64,000 nt of DNA from NCBI RefSeq assembly GCF_964204645.1, contig NC_134034.1:5513414-5577413 (forward strand), read 5' to 3'. This document shows positions 1 through 11,100 of this stretch, piece after piece; the first letter of the stretch is position 1, and each line of letters opens with the position of its first letter. The notes below the pieces were generated by a model. It worked only from the letters and a program-made list of their open reading frames with translations. It did no database searches and was not told the DNA's origin. A program made the position numbers and the translations under genes. Source of the stretch: Tubulanus polymorphus. Taxonomy: Eukaryota; Nemertea; Palaeonemertea; Tubulaniformes; Tubulanidae.

Positions 1-49
1 ATTGATAATCCAATCCGCCGCTTCCAAGTAAGATTATTCTCAAAGATAA

Positions 50-640
50 CAAATTTCTGCGTTAGGACTGAGGTTGGAAGGAGGTCTGCGGCAGAGGCAG
101 CTGGGAGTCCCAGACTTTGCCGTAACGAGACCAGGAGGTCTTCCAAAACCTCTGCAGCGTACGCCCGTGCAGTCGACCCAGAGGGACCAACAAACAAGAG
201 GGACTATCAGAGACATGGAACTTATCTGTCCCAACACCTGCGACCAAAAACGAGCGGAACGCTGTGTTCCACTGGTCAAGCCGAGAACTGCCGATTTGAG
301 TTTCTCTATTCGGCTGTCCGCCGGCCGGACTATCCCACGGATGAGATCGAAAAAACATTCCGAGATAAAGGAATTTTTGTGAGTTGTCTAGACGAATACC
401 TTTCCTTTGTAGCCTTTTCTGGAACGCCTTTACGACCTTGGTAAATACCCTATAGGGGCTGAACTGAGGCCGAAGGGGAGCGACGTTAACTGATAGTGGA
501 CGCCTTTTCACTTTACTCGGAGATACCGCTGTGACTTCGGGTGCACCGGCACTTGAAATTAAGCGTCTTTCAGGTCGATAGAAGCAGCCCATTGCCCGGG
601 TTTCAGGCCTTGAATGACTTCTTTGGGGGTTCGTCAAATT
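50..640 (-). pseudogene. Relic of a DIRS-like reverse transcriptase / RNase H gene
   Basis: Read on the minus strand in shifting frames, this stretch gives pieces that line up with the fuller DIRS polymerase at 11.1-12.2 kb: a QGLKPGQWAASIDLKDA-like block, a LPFGL block, FTKVVKAFQKRLQRKGIRL, FLYLGM and a VPLGRLHGRTLQRFWK-like block. The YLDDW active-site block expected between GIRL and FLYLGM is missing, so there is an internal deletion as well as stops and frameshifts. Similarity stops near 640, where an unrelated tandem repeat starts, and near 50. It is a dead fragment of the same superfamily as the nested element, in opposite orientation, and diverged enough to be an older insertion. Confidence 0.75.
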
Positions 641-644
641 GAAT

Positions 645-1200
645 GAATTAGAAAGTTGTAGCTTATAACGTGTTCTATGACTGTGGTGAGTTTCAATTTC
701 ATTGGTTTTTGTATTGGCCAGGGGGCGTTGAATAATACAATATCTTAGTATTTCTATATTATATTTGTACCAATACATATTTTGTTACCACAATCGATTG
801 CAAAGTTGTAGCTCATGACATCGTTTATGATTGTGGTGAGTTTTAAGGAAATTAGATATTCTATATGGTCACCAGGGGGCGTTGAATAGTACAATAACCT
901 AGTTTTTCCTTTAGACATATTTTTTTGTTACCATGATTGAATGCAAAGTTGTAGTTTATGACATGTTCTATGATTGTGGTAAGTGACGAGGTTATTGGGT
1001 TTTGAATATGGTCACCAGGGGGCGTTGAATATTAGAATAACCTAGTATTTCCTTATTATATTGGTACCTAGGCATATTTTGTTACCATGATCAAATGCAA
1101 AGTTGTTGTTTATGACATGTTCTATGATTGTGGTGAGTTTCAAGGTCATTGGTTTTGTATATGGTCACCAGGGGTGTTGAATATTGAAATTGTTAGATTG
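645..1200. repeat. Tandem repeat, about 150-bp unit, four copies
   Basis: Four diverged units each carry AAAGTTGTAG-like, TCTATGATTGTGGTGAGTTT-like and CACCAGGGGGCGTTGAAT-like blocks in the same order. Unit markers fall near 651, 801, 943 and 1098. The fourth unit has a changed core (CACCAGGGGTGTTGAAT). Another partial pair of units lies at 6335-6560. The repeat sits just upstream of TEX10; no coding potential was seen. Confidence 0.85.
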
Positions 1201-2108
1201 TTGAGCATTTGAAACCACTCCCATGGGTGGGAGTGGGCATGGTGTCCCTGGACCCCTAGTTTCAATTAACTGAGGCACACATACTAAATAGTATAGATTA
1301 GTCCTAAAAAGTATTAGCCTAATGAATAAGGTATAAAAATGGTTTGAGTTAAGTGTCTATAAGCAGCCACATTATCTAACATCTTCCACCATTAAATTGC
1401 AGAGTATGATTCATTAAAGTTGATTTAAAGGCCTTATTATATCATGTGTTGTACAGGACAAAATTATTTAGCAGTTTGTGGATACCCCATGCTAACCATG
1501 ATGATTTGGACTATCAGAATTGTAAGAAATTAGATTCAGTTTAAGCAATTGGGTCACTTTTAACTCTCACTTTTAACTAATTTAAAAAAAGGTAGTTGTG
1601 GTGTTGTACAGGACATGCAAAATACAACAGATTCTTATTTGAGGCTAGTGAATAATAAAATTGCTTTAAACTCATTTCCTTGTCATCTTTAGTCATTAGA
1701 CACATATAGATTCTATGTAGAATAACAAAAATCATTGAAACTTCATCCAATTCCAATCATAAAGGCCCTTTAACATTATGGTGCCCAGTGACGCATTTCA
1801 CAATTATTTTCCGGATATGACTTTGGTAGGAGAAATTTCACATTTTTGATTGCATAGAGAACTTCACATGTTTAGAATCCTGAAATAAAGGGTGTTTGCT
1901 AATACTTGACACCTTACTTGGCTGTCTATAGCAAATTTAAGTTTTCACAAATCTCGGTACTTTCCGGAGAATCGCCCTCTACAGCGCTAGCATTCATGTA
2001 GGCCTAACAATTATGTGTTTTAGGTCTCACATTTTTTGGCCCAATCGTCCAGAGTGATTCACGTTGATATTTTATGTTGTATGATTCAGGTTCTGGTGAG
2101 CTAGAAAG
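1201..2108. other. Region upstream of TEX10, no gene seen
   Basis: The first part (about 1180-1262) is a repeat end also found at 5107-5180 (GTCCCTGGACC...CTAGT). The rest is AT-rich with no open frame of note. It must contain the TEX10 promoter and 5' leader, but I see no clear TATA box. The TEX10 start codon has an A at -3. Confidence 0.5.
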
Positions 2109-5100
2109 ATGCCAAAATCACGACGAAAAAGAAATGATAAAAAGGATTTCCAGAAGGTGAAATTGAAAGTTGGTAGATCATTGAAGAAAGCGGATAATAC
2201 TACAGCTACACATTTCAAATCGCATTCGATCGTATTGAAAGAACAACTCATTACTGATGTCAGTCAACCAACAACTAAAAGACATCAGAATATATCGGTT
2301 AGTCAGCATTATTTTTGTAATATTGATTAATACTAGAATACATTTCTTGTCTCCTTTTTAGCTCCCCTTTTCCAACTCAGCTAAAGGTTTGGGGTTCTCC
2401 CTTCTTAGCCATACATTCGGTCATCAGTCTGGGTGAACATCGGTTTCATAGCCAGTCATCTAGTGGTCAGAACTAATAGTCCTAACCGAACACACAAATA
2501 AGTTGCCACTTATTTGGCAAGTCATTTTAATTTTGGACTGAACAAGTTACTACTTATTTCAGACTGAAGAACTGGGTCAAAAACAACCACGCGAAATATT
2601 TCTAATATTTCAATAAACTTTTATCGCTGCCGTAGCACTATGGATCGCCTACGCACACGGGGATTCTTGCACTATGGAGCCCTTAAGTATGCGGGGAATT
2701 GTGCGCTTTGGATCGCCGTGGTATACGGGGAATACTTTTACTAGATAAACTACGAAGCTTTTGCATATATTCGGCCTAGTTTTCTCCATTAAAATTTATA
2801 CTATTTCAAAATCATTTCAAGAATCGTTCATTAACACTTTTTAGTACGAAAACACATTTTACTTTTGGTACGGTTAGAAATATCAAACAAGGAATACGTT
2901 GCAGATGGTGGATTAATTGACGGGCGTATGATTTTAAGGATTAGATATCGGATATTTGAAAACCATTTCAACCATTGGTCTATGATGTCTGTACATGTGT
3001 TAAAACTTTTAATATTGTTCACCACGTGCAAGAGGGCCATTCCATAATTATAGTTCATTACTGCCAGGCTAGCGCTGTGGATCGCTATGGATCGACGTTG
3101 CGGGTGAGGACGTCGGCGCTATTTGACGCTGTGGATCAGGTCCGTACACAAGGACTAGTCGCTAAAGCTGCGCTGTTACTTTAAGCGATCCTCTCTTTTT
3201 TTCACTGGATCGCCTCGGTTCCGGCGCTATGGATCGCTAATTTTTGTTTCCCGGCCCCTATAGGGTGGGGACTTCCACTGACTGGTGCATAAGTGCAAAT
3301 AACTGCGTACTGATGGCTGGAGTTTTGCTGAAACATGCTAATTTTAATTTTACTTTCAAATTGAATTTCAGGATTTGCTATCAAAAATACAACACTATAA
3401 TACAACAGTTCGCCAGGATGCTGTAATTGGCCTTCAAGAATTATTGTCCGATAAACCAGATTTGCTCTTTGACAATCTTTCTGTTTTGATTGAGAGAGTT
3501 TCAAGTCTGTTCGTCGACAAAGATGCCGCTGTACGTAAGGCGACTTTGAAACTATACACAGCCTTATTTCCATTGATTTCTGTGAATAAAATGTTACCGT
3601 TTTTTTCGATTTTGAATGCATATCTTTGTTGCGCAATGACGCACATATACGATGATGTGCAGATGGATTCATTATCAATCATTGATCTCTGTTTGGAAAC
3701 ATACCCGACACTTGTAATGCAACACTGTTCTCAATTACTCACTAACTTTATCAATATGATATCGAAAGGAGATAAATCAACTAAACGTGGGACCATTGGC
3801 GGTGATCGTGTTCTTACGATTAGTCAGGGGAACAAGCTTTGTGGACAAAAATGGCGGCGAAAGGTCTTGGAACGTTTAAATGCTTTTCTCTCCGCTCTAT
3901 GCATGGATATGAAAAGAAACAAAGGCATCACAGATGTTTCTGATTTGAGAATAGTTGAAGGCGACTTTTTCCATAAAAATGAAATACCTGCTCTGCACCG
4001 ATGTTCATTGGCTCGAAACTTCACTTTAAGGTAAGCAATCCATTAATTCTTCCGAATTTTTGGGAATATCCTTTTAGCCCACTTTAGACTCCACCCTTGA
4101 CGGCTATTACATTCGCTTTTCATTCATCGTCCGTTTTTTCATACAGATATGTAAATGAAATACTGATATTGTTGGTAGTTCTGAGGGACTGATGTGTGAG
4201 CTTTTAACTATTGTAAATTTCAGAGCACACACTGACTAGTTCAATGCGTTCCTGTTACAAAAATGTACAAAGACCAATAAATCAATCACTACCTGTTACA
4301 AAATTGTACAAAGGACAATAAATTCATGGAGTAAGACTGCGCATGTCACTTTAGTTAGGGGCTCATGAGTGTATTCTTTGTAGATTGCGATGATTGAATT
4401 TACCGTATTTTCTGGCGATTAAGCCGACTCGGCCAATAAGCCGAGGGTGGTTTTTTAGCCTAAAATACATGGATTTCTTAATGCATCGCCCAATAAGCCG
4501 AGGCCCTTCATCAGGAGATTTTAATTCACTGATTTGTCTATTAATTTGTCTTAATTGACGGTGTATGAGGCTGACAATACGTGCCTGCCGATGTGTGAGA
4601 GTGCTGTGTATACTATCATTGCCGAGTCACTGCTAGACTCGATCAGGTGATTTCTAGCACACATTCGCAATCACGCGGCTGACTGCTGGTATATACAAAT
4701 GTACTAGTGCTGCAGTATTAGATAGCCGCAGTGAGGTGATGAAAGAAACAAACTAACAAGATAGTTCTAAATAGATAATTGGTAGTAAATAATGACCTCA
4801 AATAAACATGGAAAACTTATTGATTTTGATGATCTTCAGGAGCATTAGGGTGACATAGTTCGGGAAGTAATTATTTAGGTCAGATCTTATCCGTCCAATA
4901 AGCCGATCATGATATTTTGAGTTAAAAATCTGAGGCTAGAAAATCGGCTTATTAGCCGGAAAATACGATATGTGGCCAGGATGCGGGAACATTCAGCTTC
5001 GGTGTTCCACTTCTTCATTACAAAACATAATTTTGGATTTTATTTCCTCGGCAGCATGACCATTTTGGTCCTCATATGGAATCCAGTTATTGTGTTGAAT

Positions 5101-8100
5101 AAGCTTATCAAAATTGTCAGATTGTCAAGCATACCACCAAGTGGGCATAGCGTCCCTGGACCTCTAGTCTTTCAATTCAATTCCAGGTCAAGCAACATCC
5201 GAAAACAGAATGAAAATATATTTAGCGATCCTAAGCAAATGGAAGATCTTATCAACATTCTGCTACCTTTGATGTTGCAGATCTGGGTCGAAAGTTCTCC
5301 ATCTCAGCTTGTTGCTAACACCTCAGGTATACATGTTGTTCACTATTTAGTTCATCAATTCGTTATCAACAGTGCACATTTTACATGGATTGATATTTTT
5401 CTGGCATACATGTGTACATGATATGTTAAATTAGCTATAGCTTTCCCTTGCAATGAATGAAATTAGGTTTTACTGAGGGCAGGCAGCGTTCTTGTTCTTT
5501 CAATAAACCTCCTGCTGAAACACATATATCAACAGATGGAGAGCTATTTTTATGAAAGTCTCTTGGTGAAGTACTACTATTATCTTGGCAAAAAGTGTAC
5601 AATCGACAGGAAAACGTCTGATTGAAACCGGGAAGCATCCTGAAACTCTCATTCAATTCACAAATATCATGCAACGTTAGTCGTTTGTTGGGGATAGAAT
5701 CCTTGCATTATTTGGCCTGCTAGATTTGTGTACAGTTTTTGCATGTTTTGTTCTGAGATTTGTATATTTTGAGATGGTACCTCGCCCGGAGCAGAATCAC
5801 AATAGCAAAAATAGTTCTGCCATTATCATGTTCACTATAATTGCATAGTTTGGCCTTACAACACGTCCTGTTGTATTATTGAGCTTTTTCCTTAAAGTCA
5901 AAGCTTGTATTTCATAAACACTGGATTTTTTCTTACCTGTGATGTGAGCTTCCATTGTAACTCAATTATTTCTTGAAAATGTGAAATCATAGTGTTTTCT
6001 GATAAAGACCATATTGTATTGAAAGACGAGTATAGCTCTTGGATTAGCAGAATCTCACGGGATTGTGCTTTACATTTCTAAAACTGTACATTTCAGGTGA
6101 TTCTTCAGCTGCTGAAACAGCCAAGACAATGATGAGCATTATTGAAGTCATTCACTTGCTCTGGCAATGTGTATATCTGTTCACCTTTGATGGATTTCAA
6201 TATGATGTAAGTGACTTCAAGAAATTGAGCTCAATCACTAATCACAACTAGAATATAATTTAAAGAGTTCTTTTTTAGCCCACTTGGGACTTAGTTATCA
6301 CTGTCATAGCATACAATTTGTCTATTTATATTTGTACCTCTGCATATTTTGGTACAACAATCAATTGCTAAGTTGTAGCTCATGAAATGTTCTATGATTG
6401 TGGTGAATTTCAGGGTCATTGGTTTTTGTATCTGGTCACCAGGGGGCGTTGAATACCAGAATATGTTAATTATTTCCATATTGTATTGGTACGTTGGCAT
6501 ATATTTTTACCACAATCAATTGCAAGATTGTAGCTCACGACATGTTCTATAACTATGGGGAGCATATTTTCGAGAATTCGGCACCAGCGAAATAGGATAC
6601 TTCATTAGCACCGAATCTAGTGTGAACGCGGCTACGGATATGGAATGAAATGACAATGAAATTGTATATTCTCGATAGATATAGATAGCGGCCTAGTGGA
6701 CGCACGCAAATAGTGGATCTCCGACATTACTTGTCAATTATTGGATAATACTTTAATCATGGATTATACTTTAAACAGAGACAATTCATGTAAGTTTGAG
6801 GCAGTTCGGGAGAAAACTGTCACATTTGGACATAGTGAACGCTCTGAAAGAGAAAATTGACGTTAGCAAGGTTATATCGGTCCAGCTGACGAACTCGTAC
6901 TGTATCGTGACTACCGCCGACGCAGCTACCAAGGACAAATTATTTAAAACTGAGCTGAGTATTTTAGATCGTACTGTAGAAATTACAGATGTGTCGGTAA
7001 ATTTCATCAACGTGAAAGTGGTCGACGCTCCAATTGAGATGGACGATAATATTATAGCTTCATTCATCTCGAAATTCGGGGACTATGTTAATGGATCTAT
7101 TAAAAGAGGAGTGATAAAGGGAACCTCTATTGTCACCGAAACAAGATATTTGAAGCTTTATAACATCAAGGAGATCATGCCGAATTTCAAAAAAATCGGG
7201 AATTTTGATATACGTTTATATTGTGACACCTTATGTCAGCTTTGCAGGAGTAGTGATCATAAATTCTATAACTGCCCGCAACGGGCTAGTGATCGCCACA
7301 ATCGTCGCCTTTGCGGTGAGTGTAAATCACCCAATCACGTGGTCCGAGACTGTCCGTTAATTAAGGAAACTGTGATCAAACCAGTTTCCAGCGATGAATT
7401 AATCACAGCAGTAAACTGTCTGCTAAATCAATTGAAAGTGATCCCCAAAAATCAGGTCAACCAATATCAGCCCCAGCCGACCAAGTTAGCAGGAATACTT
7501 TACCGAGGCTATTGTACACCTCGGCACGAACGACGTCAACCGTTACAAGTCAGACACTGATTGTATTAAACTTAACATGACGCTTGCCATTGCCAAAAAT
7601 TTCAAAATGCAAAAGTCTGCGTTTCAAGCATAATTCCCAAGAAAGGGATTAACAACACTACAGAAGATTTTAATGCTGCATCGAGCATGGTCAACTCGTA
7701 CATGGATCGTTTCTGTAGCAAACAAAATCTACTTTTCATTAACAACGATACAATTCTGAAACCTTCTGGATCGATCAGAGATCGCTACTACAGCCCTAGT
7801 GACAAGAATGGCATTCACTTAAACGAACTCGGGAAATCCGCACTCGCATCACACTTCTACAACATTCTTTTTGATAGTCAAGCTGAAGTCTTCAGTACTC
7901 CCGTCACGAATAAGCGGAAGGATCGCTCACTTACACAGACACCACCAAGTACCGAAAAAGCAATCAAGAAACAAAATGTTGATATTGTATAGTGGGATAT
8001 CAAATTATTTGTTCCCCAAATATGCTTAAAGTCTCTATAATCTTATTTGATCTGAATACTTTATTCAATCTAATCATATCTATCGAATGGATCTACCTGA

Positions 8101-11100
8101 ATGTGTCAATTGTAGTTACTATACTTCTACGGATTCAATCTGAAATCTAGTGATGGAGTGCCCTTGAGTGTATTCCTTTCTAATGTACGCAGTGCCAGGA
8201 AAAACTTTGATAGTTTGGCTGAATATATCCATATAATTAACCATGATTTTAGTATAATTGGTTTATCGGAAACTTGGACAGACTCCAATGTACCAAATGA
8301 ATCTTTGTTTCATTTACCTGGCTTCACTAGTGTCTTCCGAAGTAGACTAAATAAGGGAGGGGGTGGAGTCGGTCTTTTGATCAATAATGCTATATCTTTT
8401 AAGATCAGGGATGACTTAAATCTAGCTGAGTCCTTATTTATTGAAACAATCTGCAAATTCTAAACGTAAGCTAATTATTGGCGTTCTATATCGCGCATCC
8501 GACTCAGATTTAAACGAGAGGTTAACGGTCTAAATGTTATTCTCATGGGTGATTACAATATTGACTTCAGTAAGTTTGGCAAAAAAAACTTAAGTGACAA
8601 TATTTCCGTCGAGTACTGTACCCTTTCCTATGGTTTTTGCCAATATTTTCTAAATTTGGATTGATCGCCAATGGTTTTTCTATAAAACCCGACCCTGCGG
8701 TATTGCATTTAGCCACCGGTGAAATCCGCCATCTTTTTTCTTGGCGTTCTCGCAGTAGAACGCGTTGGATTTTTTCGCCGTAAAAATCTGGGAATTAAGA
8801 TATTAGGGAGTTTTCACTCTCATAACGGTGAGTCCGTTCGGTTTGGGGGTTATCCCTGGTTTCTATTTTTCCGTAAGAATTTTATTTACAAATATAATTT
8901 GATTGAATTGAATTGTTTTGATTTGTAACAGGATAATTATGCCACCCCCTCCTAAGGGTCAACATCGTGGCGGGGAGGGATGCGGGCATTTGTTTGGCGC
9001 CTGGGACAACCACGATTCATGTGCGTCGTGCTGGCGCAAATCCGGTCAAATATGTGCAAGGAGCAATCCTTGCAAGATTTGCGAGGTGTGGTCCGAGGAC
9101 CTTTGGCTTCGGGCCGATAAGGCTCCTAAACTAAGAGATCTCCGTCGAGTAGCAGGGATTCGTCGGTTTCGGCCGACGTGCCTACCGACGTTTCTAATCC
9201 TGTTTCTTATCGTAAAGAGGAGCGGTCGCCGGTCGTTCAGGTACAATCGGCTTCCCAACTGCGTTCACCGGGGGGGGAACGCTGGTTCACCGGCACCAGT
9301 CTCCGGTCATTCAACGGTCTCTGGTCGTTCACCGGTTCGGCCGGTTCAGACTACATGTTCGGAACCGAGCGCGCGCCGCGGTAGTCGCGAACAGCCCGCA
9401 CCGGTTCGGTCGGTACCGGGTCGGGCATTGGTCCGGTTCGGGCACCGGTCCGGTCCAGACGTCGTCTGGTTCAAAACATCCGGTACGTTCATTGTCTGAT
9501 TCTGATCGTCGCTCCGGGGATAGAGCTCGCTCTCCCACTAGATTTAGACGCTGTGAGCGTAATAAACGAGCAAGATCTCCTTCTCGCAGATCAAGGTTTG
9601 ATCACGAGAGGGACTACGATCGTTATTGTCGGAAGTTTCGCCGTCGGTCTTCTCATCGTTCGTCGACGTCGGTTAGCGATGAAAGCGATTCTTCTAGTAG
9701 GTCTCGATCCCGTTCGAGGTACTGTCACCGAAGTCGGCATGATCGTCAGGATACTGGAAAATACCTGACTCGGAAGGATTTCCATGTATTTGAAGAGAGA
9801 ATTTTAAACTTGTTATCTTCGTCGCAACAAGTTGCTGCAACCTCTACAACAGGTAGGCCTATTCCTGATTGTCCGGTTAGAAGTTCGCCAGCCCACTCAG
9901 TTCTTCGGAATTCTCACTCTGAATTCCTGGATGCTGCGGTAGGGTCTGATTTCAGGATTTGAGGATCCGGTCCCAGAAGCGGCAATTCCTTCTGGGGTCG
10001 TTCCTGTCACGAGCAATTGTGGGTTGCCCCAGACGATGGGGGCTTCCCTGGCTCGCAATGTATCTCCGTCCCGTTCAGTTTTATCCGAACCAGCGGGAGA
10101 CATGCCATTTAGAGCGATGATAAGTGAGTTCTTTGTCAAGCACGGGGCAACTCGCGCTAAGCCCACAGCAGCTCCTCTGGTCGGTGAGTCAATGGAAGCT
10201 TATCGCCCTCCGGACTCCGATCTTAACGTTTTACGGGAATCGTCAGCGGTTTCGAGAGAATGGGCTCGATTGGATACGCAATTATGGGGTGAATGTCGGC
10301 CTGGAACATTTTCATTTCCCCCTCCAGAACGGGGTATGAAATCTGGGAAATATTTTAGTTCAACCGATCCACCTATAGGCGTAATTTCGCTCGGCGTATT
10401 ACGCAACTCCAGGTGCTGTGGATCACAGTCATAACTGCCTGGATGCTGATTCTACTTTGATCAGCCCGGATACTGTTACAGCACAGTCGGGTATTCGTTT
10501 GCCTAAGTCCGGTTTGGTGGCCATGACGTCAATCCTGGACAATCTTACCAGGGTTGGTTCGTTTCAAGATATGGCACTTAAGGTGTTGACGGGTGAGCTT
10601 CGCGAGACTCACGCCGCCGTTCATGCGGGCTCCGACCCAGAGTCAGTTGCCCTAAAACTGGAGGGAATGGACCGGGTTATCCAATCTTTGGCTCGGTCTG
10701 TTTCGCATGTAATTCCGTTGTCGGTTCGGGGTCAGGCTAATCTTGTGTTAGCCTCCCGTCAGTCAGTGATGGACTCCAGTTCCAAAACTCGTCTACCGGA
10801 TATGGTGTCCAATGCTTTGCTGAGAGCCCCATTGGGGACGTCTTCACGTCTCTTCTCCGGTTGGTGCGCTCCGGTTTCCGCAGAGCTGAGGAAGATTCTG
10901 GAGGTTCAGGCCAAGTCCAACCCCCGAACTCCGTGGAAAAAGCGTTCTGGTCCGACGCCGGCGTCGAAGGTTCAGCACGGACGCAAACAGGACCATCTCA
11001 AACTTCAGCGCTTTCTCAGGCGGCTTCGGATGCCGGTTGGAGAACTAGCGCGCAACTTCAACAATCGTGTCAAGCCTCGTCCGGTCGTAACAGTTCCGGT

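Noticed and set aside
6574-6587. GAATTCGGCACCAG resembling a cDNA-library adaptor at the LINE start
   Set aside because: It differs from the usual adaptor (GGCACGAG), and the flanking sequence is continuous genomic repeat, so coincidence is likelier than vector contamination.
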